NCBI RefSeq assembly: GCF_000519325.1
Contig: NZ_KI912613.1
Span: forward strand, 2,730,652-2,794,651
Origin: Patulibacter minatonensis DSM 18081
Lineage (GTDB): Bacteria; Actinomycetota; Thermoleophilia; Solirubrobacterales; Solirubrobacteraceae
Direction of reading: 5' to 3'
DNA: 64,000 bases
Shown: positions 27,947 through 39,490 of the stretch, piece by piece
Numbering within the stretch: the stretch's first letter is position 1
Layout of the letters: each line of letters starts with the position of its first letter
Notes under the pieces: generated by a model
Seen by the model: the letters and a program-made list of their open reading frames with translations, nothing else
What the model was told of the DNA's origin: nothing
Databases searched by the model: none
Position numbers and translations under genes: made by a program

Positions 27947-29446
27947 ATGACGCACGCGAAGACCCGATCCGACACCGGCGACGCTCCTTCCTGGAACGTC
28001 GTCGCCTCAGTGCGACGCCGTTGGTGGGTGGTCGTGCTCGTCGTCGTCGTGGCGGTCGTCGTCGCCGCGGTCGCGACGGCCGCCCGCACGGCGAAGTACG
28101 AGGCCGCGGCCCAGATCCTGGTCACGCCCTACACGCAGAACGACCCGCAGCTCGCGACGATCCGGATGGTGCGCCAGTCCAACGACGGCGCGCGGGACCT
28201 CCAGACGGCCACCCAGCTCCTGACGTCCCCGCAGAACTCGCAGACGGTCTCCAGCGCGCTGCGCGGGGTCGTCTCGCAGTCCCAGGTGGACGGTGCCGTG
28301 CGTCTGGAGCCGCAGGGCGGCAGCAACATCGTGCTCGTCAAGGCGACCTTCACCGACCCGAAGCTCGCGGCGCAAGTAGCGAACTCGTACGCCACGGTCG
28401 CGGTCGCGCAGCGCAACAAGGAGGTCTCCGACCAGGCCCGTGCGCAGCTCGACGCGATCGCGAACGTCCGGACCGCGGAGCTCATCCCCGTCCGCTCGCA
28501 GCTGCGCAACCTGCGCAACCAGGGCGACCCGACCGTCAAGGTCACGCAGACCGCCGAGGTCCCGGACGGGACGACCGGACCGTCCGACGCGGCCGTGATC
28601 CTCGCCGCCCTCGTGGCCGGCTTCGTGCTCGGCGTCGGCGGCGCGGTCCTCCTCGACCGCGGCGACCGGCGGGTCCGCGACCGCGCCGGGTTCGTCACCG
28701 CGGTCCCCGTCCCGGTGCTCGTCGGCGTGCCGCCGTCCCCGCGCGGCCGGTCGGGCATCGACATGCCGGCCGGGGTCCGCGAGGCGTTCCGCACGCTGCA
28801 GATCCAGCTCGACCTGCGCGAGCACGACGGCTGCCGGAAGATCCTCGTCACGAGCGGCAGCTCCGGCGACGGCAAGACCACGACGGTCCTGAACCTCGCC
28901 TTCGCGCTCGTCAGCGCCGGGCACCGCGTGATCGTCATCGACTTCGACCTCCGCAAGCCCGACGTGGGCCGCCAGCTCGACGTCACGGACCCCACGAGCC
29001 TCGTCACGACGCTGGCCACGGGCGAGCCGCTGACGGCGATCATGCGCCCGGCGCCCCGGCTCCCGCCGCTGCGCGTCGTGCAGGTGTCCGCCGGTCCCGG
29101 CGACGTCGCGATGCTGCCGATCCTCACCCAGCGCATGCAGGACGTGCTGGCCGAGGCGTCGGACCTCGCCGACTACGTCCTCATCGACACGACGCCGATC
29201 GGCGAGATCAGCGACGCGCTGCCGCTCATCGACTTCGTCGACGACGTCCTCGTCGTCGGCCGTCCCGGCTCGACGGACCAGCGCGCGCTCGACGCGATGT
29301 CCGGGCTGTTCGAGCGGGCGAACGTCACGCCGACGGGCTGGATCATCACCGGCGCCGAGACCACGTCGTCGAACTACGTCGACGGCTCCGGCCCCGGCGG
29401 CATCCGCGGGCTGTTCTCGCGCGGCTCCACGCCAGCCGGGCGCTGA
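27947..29446 (+). CDS. Wzz/Wzc-like chain-length determinant with BY-kinase domain
   Basis: 499 residues. A TM helix (about 26-45) precedes the extracytoplasmic Wzz region; a second TM helix (about 214-236, ILAALVAGFVLGVGGAVLL) returns the chain to the cytoplasm. The C-terminal bacterial tyrosine-kinase domain shows Walker A (SGSSGDGKTT, 303-312), Walker A' (VIVIDFDLRKP, 328-338) and Walker B (YVLIDTTP). The terminal tyrosine cluster is nearly absent, so autophosphorylation may be limited. It controls glycan length and export with the Wzy/Wzx proteins. ATG at 27947 was chosen because the upstream in-frame sequence is non-coding in character. A Wzy-like gene follows after 6 bp. Confidence 0.88.
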   Translation: MTHAKTRSDTGDAPSWNVVASVRRRWWVVVLVVVVAVVVAAVATAARTAKYEAAAQILVTPYTQNDPQLATIRMVRQSNDGARDLQTATQLLTSPQNSQTVSSALRGVVSQSQVDGAVRLEPQGGSNIVLVKATFTDPKLAAQVANSYATVAVAQRNKEVSDQARAQLDAIANVRTAELIPVRSQLRNLRNQGDPTVKVTQTAEVPDGTTGPSDAAVILAALVAGFVLGVGGAVLLDRGDRRVRDRAGFVTAVPVPVLVGVPPSPRGRSGIDMPAGVREAFRTLQIQLDLREHDGCRKILVTSGSSGDGKTTTVLNLAFALVSAGHRVIVIDFDLRKPDVGRQLDVTDPTSLVTTLATGEPLTAIMRPAPRLPPLRVVQVSAGPGDVAMLPILTQRMQDVLAEASDLADYVLIDTTPIGEISDALPLIDFVDDVLVVGRPGSTDQRALDAMSGLFERANVTPTGWIITGAETTSSNYVDGSGPGGIRGLFSRGSTPAGR

Positions 29447-29452
29447 GCCGCG

Positions 29453-31552
29453 GTGCCTCCCGTCCCGGCCGCGATCGCTCCGGCGGACGCCGAGGACGGG
29501 GTCCGGCGGGTCGGGGGGCTGCTCGTCCTCGGGGCGGCGCTCCTCGCCTGGCTGGACGGCGGCTTCGACACGCCGCGGTGGACGGTCACGGCGATCGTCG
29601 TCCTGTGGGCGGCGGTCCTCTGCGGCTGGAAGTCGCGGACGGCGCCCTTGGACCGCCTCGTGCTCGTCGCGCTCGGCGCCTACGCGCTGCTCTGCGCGTG
29701 GACGCTCGCGTCGGTCCTCTGGGCGGACACCCCGGGCCGGGCACTGGAGGGCGCGGGACGGACCGCGCTCTACGGCCTCGTCCTCGCGATCGGCCTGCTG
29801 CCGCGGTGGCCGCGGACGGCGCTCCGCCGGCTGCTGGGCCTCGTGGGGGCGGCGGTCACGCTCGTCGCGATCCTCACGCTGCTCCGGATCGACGCCGCCG
29901 ACGCGCCCTCGCGCTTCTTCATCGACGGGCGCCTCGTCGCGCCGACCGGCTACGTCAACGCGACCGCCGGCCTCTGGGCGATCGCGCTGTTCCCGCTCGT
30001 CCACCTGGCCGCCGGCGGGGCCCGGCACCCGGCGCTGCGGGTCGCGGCCCTGGCCGGTGCGGGGATCGTCCTGCAGACGTCGCTGCTCTCGCAGAGCCGC
30101 GGCGCGATCCTCGCGATGGGCGTCGCCGCCGTCGTGCTCGTCGTGCTGACGCCGAACCGCGGCGCGGTGCTCCTGACCTTCGGGGCCCTCGGCGCGGCGA
30201 CGGCGCCGGTCGCCTCGGCGCTCACGAACGTCCGCGGCGCCCCGTCGGTCGCGGTGCTCGCCGATCGCCTCGACACGGCGGTCGGGCGGATCGCCGTCGC
30301 GGTGCTGGCGCTGGCCGCCCTGGGGGCGCTGTTCCAGCTCGTCCTGCGACTGCTCCCGGGGCACGCGCGGGAGACCCTCTCGTGGCCGCTGATCGGCAAC
30401 GGCGTGGCGCTCGCGCTGGTGGCGGTCGTCGTCATCGGCGGGACCGCGAAGGTCGGCAACCCGGTCTCGTGGGGGAAGGACCGCGTCCACGAGGCGCTCT
30501 ACGGGGGCTACGCCGGGGTGCCGACGACGGGCGACCGCCTGACCTCGTCGCTGGGGTCCAACCGCGGAGACATGTACCGCGTGGCGATGAAGGCGTTCCG
30601 GTCCAAGCCGCTGACCGGCGTCGGGGCCGAGGACTTCCAGCCGTTCTACCTGGAGTTCCGCGATTCCGACGAGGCGCCGCGCTACGCCCACTCGCTCGAG
30701 CTCGGGATCCTCTCGGGCCTCGGGATCGTGGGTGCGCTCCTGGCGCTGGTCGCCTACGGCGCGCCGGTCGTCTCCGCGCTGCGCCGCCTGCGACGGGTGG
30801 AGACGCCGACCCGGGCGGGGATCGCCGCGGCGCTGGCGGGCTTCACCGCGTGGCTGGCGGGCTCCAGCTGGGACTGGACGTGGGAGTTCCCGGCCCTGAC
30901 CATCCTGGCGTTCCTGCTGCTCGCCGCGGCGGCCCGGGCGACCGAGTTGGAGGGGACCGCGCCGACCGCGCAGCTCCGGGCGATCCGGGAGCGCGCCCGC
31001 GCCCACGGGGTCGCGGTGCCCGGGGTGTCGCCGCTGGCGCCGCTGCTGCCGCGGTCGAACGCCGGTCGCGGGATCGCCGCGGGGGCGCTCGCGGCCGCGC
31101 TCGCCCTGACCGTGGCGCTCGGCTCCGTCGGCTACGCGGCGTACCTCCTCAAGCGCGGCTCCGCGGCCGCGCGGACCGACCCCGTGGCGGCCGCCAGGGA
31201 CCTCGAGCGGGCCTCGCGCTTCAACCGCCTGGACTCCGACGCGCTGCTCAGCCGCGCGATCGTCGTCCGGCGCACGGGCGACGAGGACGGGTGGCGGCGC
31301 AACCTCGAGCAGGCGCTCGACCGGTCGCCGAAGGACTGGTTCGCCCAGTTCGAGCTCGGGATGGCCGACGCGCGCGCCGGCAGGCGGACGGAGGCCCTGG
31401 CCGCCCTGCGCCTCGCTGCCCGGCTGAACCCCGAGCAGGAGCTGATCGGCGACGTCGTGACCCTGGTCCGCCGGGGCCGGACGGTGAACCCGACGGAGAT
31501 CGAGGTCACGATGGCCAACGGCCTGAAGGCGCGGCTCGCGCCGACCCAGTAG
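29453..31552 (+). CDS. Wzy/O-antigen ligase-family protein with C-terminal TPRs
   Basis: A 699-residue membrane protein with about 12 TM helices. It has the family core QSRGAILAMGVAAVVLVVL, then a long outer loop with GDMYRVAMKAFRSKPLTGVGAEDF and AHSLELGILSGLGIVGALL. A last TM helix near 560 precedes a TPR-like segment of about 120 residues (ARDLERASRFNRLDSDALLSRA; AQFELGMADARAGRRTEALAALRLAARL). It is probably the polymerase or ligase partner of the Wzz/Wzc-like protein 6 bp upstream. GTG at 29453 is used. Whether it serves the same glycan as the second Wzy-like protein (21932-23401) is unknown. Confidence 0.84.
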   Translation: MPPVPAAIAPADAEDGVRRVGGLLVLGAALLAWLDGGFDTPRWTVTAIVVLWAAVLCGWKSRTAPLDRLVLVALGAYALLCAWTLASVLWADTPGRALEGAGRTALYGLVLAIGLLPRWPRTALRRLLGLVGAAVTLVAILTLLRIDAADAPSRFFIDGRLVAPTGYVNATAGLWAIALFPLVHLAAGGARHPALRVAALAGAGIVLQTSLLSQSRGAILAMGVAAVVLVVLTPNRGAVLLTFGALGAATAPVASALTNVRGAPSVAVLADRLDTAVGRIAVAVLALAALGALFQLVLRLLPGHARETLSWPLIGNGVALALVAVVVIGGTAKVGNPVSWGKDRVHEALYGGYAGVPTTGDRLTSSLGSNRGDMYRVAMKAFRSKPLTGVGAEDFQPFYLEFRDSDEAPRYAHSLELGILSGLGIVGALLALVAYGAPVVSALRRLRRVETPTRAGIAAALAGFTAWLAGSSWDWTWEFPALTILAFLLLAAAARATELEGTAPTAQLRAIRERARAHGVAVPGVSPLAPLLPRSNAGRGIAAGALAAALALTVALGSVGYAAYLLKRGSAAARTDPVAAARDLERASRFNRLDSDALLSRAIVVRRTGDEDGWRRNLEQALDRSPKDWFAQFELGMADARAGRRTEALAALRLAARLNPEQELIGDVVTLVRRGRTVNPTEIEVTMANGLKARLAPTQ

Positions 31553-31557
31553 CCCCT

Positions 31558-31578
31558 GGCCCGCGTGCCGCCCGGGCC
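31558..31578. terminator. Convergent-gene terminator hairpin
   Basis: A 6-bp GC stem (GGCCCG / CGGGCC) with a 9-nt loop lies in the 28-bp gap between the stops of the Wzy-like gene (+) and the histidine kinase gene (-). It could serve both strands. Confidence 0.45.
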
Positions 31579-31580
31579 TC

Positions 31581-32786
31581 TCAGCGCGGCAGGCGGATGT
31601 GGACCACGGTGCCGCGGCCCGGGGCGCTGCGGATCTCCCAGTGCCCGCCGATCGCCCGGATCCGCCGGTCGAGCGACCGCAGGCCGATGTGCCCCGAGTT
31701 CTCGGCGTCGAGCCGGTCGTCGTGGGTCATCCCGGCCCCGTCGTCGGTGACGTCGAGGACGATCTGCCCGAGGTCCTCCTTCAGGCGGACCGAGACGAGG
31801 GTGGGGGAGGCGTGCTTCGCGGCGTTGCCGACGAGCTCGGCGACCATCCCGACGAGCATGGCGTCGGACCCCGAGCCGACGCCCGGCTCGACGGACATCC
31901 GGACCTCGAAGCCCCCGCGGGCCTCCCACGCAGCCGCGATCGAGCGGAGCTGGTCCTGGACGGTGGCGCCCCCGTCCTGGTCGGGGTAGAGGTCGGTGGC
32001 GATCCCGCGCAGCGCGGCGATGCTCTCGTCGAGCGTGGCGATCCCGATGTCGAGGGCGTCCTCGTCGCCCTCCAGGTGGTCGACGAGGTCCTGGCGCGCG
32101 CTGATGATCGACTGCAGCGGCCCGTCGTGGACCTGGATCGCGAGGCGCTCCCGCTCGTCGCGCTCGACCTGCCCCAGCTCGCGGGTCAGCGCGAGCCGCG
32201 CGTGCACGAGCTGCCGGCGCTGCTCCTCGGCCTCGCTCCGCACGCGCAGGGCGACGAACGCGATCGCGACGGCGGCGAGGTAGCTGCTGCCGAACGTCCC
32301 GAGGGTCTTCACGGCGCTCTCGGTGCTCTCGTCCCCGGCGGCCGGGATCCAGAACGCGAGGAACGCGAGCCCGCCGAGCGCCAGCAACAGCTTCGTCGAG
32401 AACGCGTCGGCGACGACGGCCCAGGCGAGCGGCATGATCCAGAGGACGCGCAGCGCGTTGGAGTCCTCGGCCCCCGTCGCCGCGATCAGGGCCACGACGA
32501 GGGCCCAGTCGACGGCCGCGACGGACCGCGCCTGGGGCGCGGTCCAGCCCCGCCGCAGCACCCACGCGGCGGTCAGCACCCCCCACGCGAACGCGACGGC
32601 GAGGATCGGGAGCACCCAGTCGCCCTCCACGCGGTCGACCGCGACCAGCACCGCGGCCATCCCCGCACCCGACGTGCGCGCGAGCGTGGTGCCGATCGGG
32701 CTCGGGCCCCGGCTGCGGCGCCGGGGCGCGGCCACGGGGGCGGCCGTCACGACCTCTCCGGCGGTCGCGGCGGGCATCTTCATCAC
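31581..32786 (-). CDS. HisKA_3-type sensor histidine kinase
   Basis: A 401-residue membrane sensor kinase of the NarX/DesK (HPK7) type. About six TM helices occupy residues 40-190, with no large extracytoplasmic domain. A short coiled segment leads to the dimerisation/phosphoacceptor helix ERLAIQVHDGPLQSIISARQDL, with the phospho-His in VHDGPLQ. The ATPase domain has ELVGNAAKHA (N box), DDGAGM (G1) and GRGTVVHIRLP. GTG at 32786 is preferred because AGGA sits 7 bp upstream. The gene is divergent from a NarL-type regulator 46 bp away, its probable partner. The signal is unknown. Confidence 0.88.
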   Translation of the reverse strand: MMKMPAATAGEVVTAAPVAAPRRRSRGPSPIGTTLARTSGAGMAAVLVAVDRVEGDWVLPILAVAFAWGVLTAAWVLRRGWTAPQARSVAAVDWALVVALIAATGAEDSNALRVLWIMPLAWAVVADAFSTKLLLALGGLAFLAFWIPAAGDESTESAVKTLGTFGSSYLAAVAIAFVALRVRSEAEEQRRQLVHARLALTRELGQVERDERERLAIQVHDGPLQSIISARQDLVDHLEGDEDALDIGIATLDESIAALRGIATDLYPDQDGGATVQDQLRSIAAAWEARGGFEVRMSVEPGVGSGSDAMLVGMVAELVGNAAKHASPTLVSVRLKEDLGQIVLDVTDDGAGMTHDDRLDAENSGHIGLRSLDRRIRAIGGHWEIRSAPGRGTVVHIRLPR

Positions 32787-32832
32787 CAACGGATCCTATC
32801 CCCCGAGCAAAGGGCGGTAGCCTCCCCGTCTG

Positions 32833-33477
32833 ATGTCGACCGGCACTCCGATCACCGTCGTCGTGGCCGACGACCACCCGATCTTCCTCGACGGGGTCCT
32901 CGGCGCGCTCTCGCAGCGCGACGACCTCGTCGTGGTCGGCAACGCGCAGGACGGGGGCGAGGCGCTGCGACTCGTCCGCGAGCTGCAGCCCCAGGTGGCG
33001 CTTCTCGACCTGCGGCTGCCGGTGATGACGGGCGTCGAGGTGCTCCACGCGATCCGCCGCGACGACCTCCCCACGCGCGTGGTGATCCTCTCCGGCGAGC
33101 TCGGCTCCGCCGCGGTCTACGAGGCCGTGCAGGCCGGCGTCGACGGCTACCTGACGAAGGAGTCGGACCGCCGCGCGATCGGGGAGGCCCTCGTCGCGGT
33201 CTCCCGCGGCGGCACCGTGCTGGCGCCCGAGGCCCAGGCCGCGCTGACCCAGGAGGTCCGCGGTCGCGTGCAGGACGACGCCCCGGTCCTGTCCCCGCGC
33301 GAGCGCGAGGTCCTGCGGATGATCGCCGACGGCCTGTCCGGCCCCGAGATCGCGGCCGAGCTCCAGATCGGCACCGCGACCGTCAAGACCCACACGCAGA
33401 ACGTGTACGACAAGCTCGGCGTGTCGGAGCGGGCAGCGGCCGTTGCAGCGGCCATGCGCCGCAAGATGCTGGAGTAG
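32833..33477 (+). CDS. NarL/FixJ-family response regulator
   Basis: 214 residues. The receiver domain has the acidic pocket VVADDHP, the phospho-accepting Asp in ALLDLRLPVMTG, the Ser in ILSGE and the Lys in LTKES. The C-terminal LuxR-type helix-turn-helix is LSPREREVLRMIADGLSGPEIAAELQIGTATVKTHTQNVYDKL. It is a DNA-binding transcriptional regulator, most likely phosphorylated by the divergent kinase. Regulators of this type bind short dyads, and a dyad motif (TCCRCCGATCGGTGGA) occurs 25 bp after this gene and in other surface-gene promoters. A link is possible but unproven. Confidence 0.92.
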   Translation: MSTGTPITVVVADDHPIFLDGVLGALSQRDDLVVVGNAQDGGEALRLVRELQPQVALLDLRLPVMTGVEVLHAIRRDDLPTRVVILSGELGSAAVYEAVQAGVDGYLTKESDRRAIGEALVAVSRGGTVLAPEAQAALTQEVRGRVQDDAPVLSPREREVLRMIADGLSGPEIAAELQIGTATVKTHTQNVYDKLGVSERAAAVAAAMRRKMLE

Positions 33478-33663
33478 CCTGGAACGTCTGCGGACGCAGT
33501 ATCCGCCGATCGGTGGACCCGTCATCCCCCCGCGCCGTCCGGCGTGGCGGACGACGCGTTCACCCCCAGAACCAGCCGGGCGGACGATGGATTCGACCGC
33601 TCCGGTGCGACATCCTCGTAGCGTGCACCCCCATCCGTCCTGCCCACGAACCCTTGTGAGCTC
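33478..33663 (+). promoter_or_regulatory. Promoter region of the Gly/Ser-rich surface protein, with dyad motif
   Basis: A 186-bp gap. TCCGCCGATCGGTGGA (33502-33517) differs at one base from the perfect palindrome at 43558-43573. No gene is seen here. Confidence 0.5.
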
Positions 33664-36270
<2,607 letters not shown>

Positions 36271-36287
36271 TCCCGAAGGCCCGATGA

Positions 36288-36315
36288 CCGGTCGGCGCCC
36301 GCGGGCGCCGACCGG
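36288..36315 (+). terminator. Perfect palindromic terminator
   Basis: A 28-nt perfect palindrome (arms CCGGTCGGCGCCCG / CGGGCGCCGACCGG) lies 17 bp after the stop of the Gly/Ser-rich gene. A T-tract is absent. Confidence 0.65.
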
Positions 36316-36881
36316 ATCACGGACCCCCTGATCCGTCGTCACCCGGCGGGATCACGGGACCTCTGCTCCATCGCCACCGGGCGGATCGCGAACGTCCGAT
36401 CCGTCGTCATCCGGCGGGTGGGTGGTTCCGCGCGGCCCGCCGCGCCCCGGCGCCGCGGAGCATCTCGACGCAGGACGGGCGTCCGCCCGGTCGCCGCGGA
36501 GCCATGGACCCGCCGCGCGCCCTGTTCCCAGATCGTGCGGATCGCGAGGTCTCGGAATACCCGGGGCGGGATGAGTTCCGCGCCGGCGCAACGGCGATGG
36601 ACATTCACCGCGCGCCGTATTCTCAGGTCGCATGTTCACGCGTCCTGGGAATACCCGAGCGAGACGAACGTGATTCCGGCGCGCCGGCACGTATCCGGCA
36701 CGGATGGTCCGCACCTGTGCCACGGGTGCCGCCCCGCCGCCGGTGTCGGACCGGCGCCGGCGTGGGACCGCCCCCGGAACGACGAAGGACCGGCGGGTGC
36801 CGGTCCTTCGAGGTGCAGGGAGCCCGCCGTGGCGGGACCCGGGGCGTGTGGTTCCGGGCCCCGGCCCGTCGCGTTCCGGGC
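36316..36881. other. Non-coding spacer with short repeats
   Basis: This spacer holds no credible gene. Contents: a 21-bp direct repeat with one mismatch (GATCCGTCGTCACCCGGCGGG at 36330-36350 and 36398-36418), three GAATAC/GTATTC motifs (36555, 36617, 36649) in an otherwise GC-rich background, and a terminator hairpin near its right end. The short frames across it look like chance ORFs. Confidence 0.55.
36783..36810 (-). terminator. 12-bp terminator hairpin
   Basis: Stem CGAAGGACCGGC / GCCGGTCCTTCG with a GGGT loop, 72 bp beyond the stop of the coiled-coil protein gene on the minus strand. Perfect pairing makes it the likely end of the three-gene regulator operon. Confidence 0.65.
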
Positions 36882-38111
36882 TCAGGAACGCCGGCGGCGG
36901 CGCGGCGGCCAGCTCGGCACGACGGACGACGGGGTCGACCCGCCGAACACGTAGTCGATCAGCGCGGCGTGCTCGATGATCCCGAGGGTGTCGCGGACGT
37001 GGGCCTCGACCTCTTCGCGGGACCGCCCCTCGGCGGCCATCGAGAGCGCGACCAGCCGGGCGCTGTCGAGCTGCTCGGGCGAGTCCTTCGCGGTCTCGCT
37101 GCCGGCGACGATCGGCAGGGGCTCGTCGGCGTCGACCGCGTCGGGCACCGGGCGCGGGCCCGTGGGGGTCTCCGGCTCGGCGGCGACCGGAGGCACCGGC
37201 GCCGCGGCGGGCGCCACCGGCTCGGCCGGGGCCGCATCGGCAGGGGCCGTCGGCGCGACGGATGCCGCGGGGGCGACGTCCGGCGTCGTGTCGACAGGCG
37301 CCGCCGGCACGTCCGCTGCCGGTGCCTCGACGGGCGCTGCCGGTGCTGCCGAGGCCGCTGCTGCCGGATCGGCCGGGCCCACGGGGCGGTCCGGCGTCGC
37401 GGCCGTTCCGGTGTCCGCGGTCTCGGTGGTCGCCGGCGTGGCGGACGCGGGGGCCGCCTTCGGGCGGTCCCAGCGGCCGTCGTCCTGGAGCTGGTCGACG
37501 GCGCGCAGCGCGGCCGGGGTCGACGGGACCGGGGTCTCGTCGGTGTCCGTGGCCTGCGGGCGCGGCGCGGTGCGCGGGCGGGACGCCGGGGGCTCGTCGA
37601 CCGCGGGCTCCTCCGGCGGCACGGCCGGGGCGGCGGGCGCGGCCGGGCGAGAGGAGCGCTCTTCGACCGCGCTGCGCACGGCCGCGTCGAAGCGCGGGAC
37701 CTCGGGCACGATCTCGTCGAGGCTCGGGCCGTCGGCGGTCAGCGGACGCAGCGCCGCGAGGCGACGGGCGTAGGTCTGCACCCCGACCGCGGTCGACAGC
37801 AGGCCGGCGGTGAGGTCGGCGAGCTCGGTCGCGCGGCGGTCGAGCTCGGTGGCGCGGCCGTCGAGCTCAAGCGTCCGGCTGTCGAGGTGCCGCCCGCGCG
37901 AGTGGATGTCGGCCTCGAGCGCGTTCAGCTCGACGGTGCGCTCGTCGAGCATCCGGGTCCGGACCTCGATGCGCGCGAGGTCGTCCTTCGAGCTCTGCTG
38001 CGCCTCCTGGACGATGCGGGCGACCTCGCGTTCCGCGTTCGCCAGGATGCTGCCGATGCGTGCTGCCGCCTCGGCTCCGGGATCGTGGGGCTTGTCGGGC
38101 GGGGTGGACAT
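36882..38111 (-). CDS. Coiled-coil, Ala/Pro-rich protein of unknown function
   Basis: 409 residues. Residues 15-110 are a long heptad-rich coiled coil (ARIGSILANAEREVARIVQEAQQ... LDSRTLELDGRATELDRRATEL), reminiscent of DivIVA-like scaffold proteins. A disordered Ala/Pro/Glu-rich stretch of about 200 residues follows. A short helical C-terminal domain (DSARLVALSMAAEGRSREEVEAHVRDTLGI) ends in an Arg-rich tail. There is no TM helix or signal peptide. It is the third gene of an operon with a receiver-only regulator and a degenerate kinase, 23 bp after the latter, so a role in an envelope or signalling scaffold is plausible. I do not recognise a named family. Confidence 0.72.
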   Translation of the reverse strand: MSTPPDKPHDPGAEAAARIGSILANAEREVARIVQEAQQSSKDDLARIEVRTRMLDERTVELNALEADIHSRGRHLDSRTLELDGRATELDRRATELADLTAGLLSTAVGVQTYARRLAALRPLTADGPSLDEIVPEVPRFDAAVRSAVEERSSRPAAPAAPAVPPEEPAVDEPPASRPRTAPRPQATDTDETPVPSTPAALRAVDQLQDDGRWDRPKAAPASATPATTETADTGTAATPDRPVGPADPAAAASAAPAAPVEAPAADVPAAPVDTTPDVAPAASVAPTAPADAAPAEPVAPAAAPVPPVAAEPETPTGPRPVPDAVDADEPLPIVAGSETAKDSPEQLDSARLVALSMAAEGRSREEVEAHVRDTLGIIEHAALIDYVFGGSTPSSVVPSWPPRRRRRS

Positions 38112-38134
38112 GCTGGTGTGCCTCTGTCGGGTGA

Positions 38135-39490
38135 TCAGCCGAGCTTCTGCGACGGCTGATCGGTGGAGCTTCGGGAGCGAAGGCTACGCCGCAGCGGGAT
38201 CGTTGGGGAGGGGGGATCCGAACTTGCAGCCTCGGGACGCTCGGACCTGACCGGTACCCGGATCGTCACCGTCCGCTCGCCGGTCGGCGAGTGGTCGACG
38301 TCGAGGGTGCCGTCGATGGCGGTGATCCGGGCGGTCACGTCGTGCAGGACCGCGGCGCTCTCGGGCGTCGGGTCGAGTCCCAGGGCGTGCCGCGGGTCGT
38401 GGTGGCGGAGCTGCAGCTCGAGGTCGTCGCCCACGCCCACCGCGCGGATCGCGAGCTTCGTCGCGGCGCTCGCGCTCTCGGCGTCCCGGAAGAGGTCCCG
38501 CACGGCCGACACCAGGACGGGGTGGGGGCTGTCCTCCAGCGCCGCGTCGATCGACGTCGAGACCGAGACGCCGCGCAGGGCGATGGCGTCCTCGCTGACG
38601 CCCCGCAGGCCGTCGCCGAGTCCCTGGTCGTCGGGGCTCTCGTCGCGCAGAGCGACGATCGTCTCCCGCAGGCGACGGGTCGCGGCCTCGATGCCGGCGC
38701 GGGCGTCGGGGAGCAGGGTGAGGTCGCCGTCGATCGCCTCGGAGATGTCGTGACGGGTGGCGAGCAGCAGCTGGAGCACGTCGTCGTGCAGCAGGTCGGC
38801 GACGCGGGCGCGCTCGTTGGACTCGGCGTGGAGCGCCTGGCGGAGCATGTCGCGGACGGACACCGACAGCTTGCGGATCCGTTGGGCGCGACGCTCCCGC
38901 TCGATCGCGATCAGGCAGGCGATCAGGCCGCACCACGCCAGGGCGAAGGAGAGCAGCAGCAGCGAGCCCTCCGAGAGCTCGGCGGCGCCGATCGACGGGG
39001 CCACGCCCCACACGATGAGCGCCCCGGCGACCCCGGCGGCCGTCAGCATCGCGACGGCGGACGCCGGGAGCGTCAGCCCGTACCCGAGCGGGATCGCGCA
39101 CAGGACCATCAGGACGGCCATCCTCGGCCGGTCGACCGCGAGCGAGACGCCGCAGATCACCACGACGTCGCAGAGCGCGCGGGCGACGGCGGCGCGCTCC
39201 GTCTGCAGGGCCGTCCGGCCCGACCGCTGGCGGGGCCACGCGACGACGGTGCTGATCAGGACGTAGAGGCCGCCGACGAGGGGGACGAGCGTCGCCGCCG
39301 CCGTCGGATCGTCGTCGTGGGAGAGGATGAGCATCCCGCCGATCACCGCGGCGGCGAGCACGCGGAACGCGGCGCGCGCCTGGATCCCGGCCGCGCCGGC
39401 GAGGGCGTAGACGGCGGACCTGGCCCTCGGGGGGCCCGGTGTCCGCCCCGCGACGGTCCCGCCGCCGGGAGCGTGGTCCGAGGCGGCCAT
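38135..39490 (-). CDS. HisKA_3-like histidine kinase with degenerate ATPase domain
   Basis: 451 residues. About six to seven TM helices (residues 35-190) are followed by a helical segment with the phosphoacceptor-type motif VADLLHDDVLQLLLATRHDI. The ATP-binding domain looks degraded: the N box reads RDLFRDAESASAATK, with Asp where Asn is expected, and the DxGxG G1 box is replaced by HHDPRHALGLDP. The family may thus be divergent or the protein may be a pseudokinase. ATG at 39490 overlaps the stop of the regulator gene (TGATG); GTG at 39493 is an alternative. Confidence 0.78.
   Translation of the reverse strand: MAASDHAPGGGTVAGRTPGPPRARSAVYALAGAAGIQARAAFRVLAAAVIGGMLILSHDDDPTAAATLVPLVGGLYVLISTVVAWPRQRSGRTALQTERAAVARALCDVVVICGVSLAVDRPRMAVLMVLCAIPLGYGLTLPASAVAMLTAAGVAGALIVWGVAPSIGAAELSEGSLLLLSFALAWCGLIACLIAIERERRAQRIRKLSVSVRDMLRQALHAESNERARVADLLHDDVLQLLLATRHDISEAIDGDLTLLPDARAGIEAATRRLRETIVALRDESPDDQGLGDGLRGVSEDAIALRGVSVSTSIDAALEDSPHPVLVSAVRDLFRDAESASAATKLAIRAVGVGDDLELQLRHHDPRHALGLDPTPESAAVLHDVTARITAIDGTLDVDHSPTGERTVTIRVPVRSERPEAASSDPPSPTIPLRRSLRSRSSTDQPSQKLG

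Noticed and set aside
27481-31989. A 1502-codon plus-strand frame overlapping the Wzz/Wzc-like and Wzy-like genes
   Set aside because: Shadow frame of two well-supported genes; no recognisable motif.
36352-36723. A minus-strand ORF of 123 codons in the repeat-bearing spacer
   Set aside because: Arg/Pro-rich composition, overlapping alternatives in all frames, no ribosome binding site and no family resemblance.
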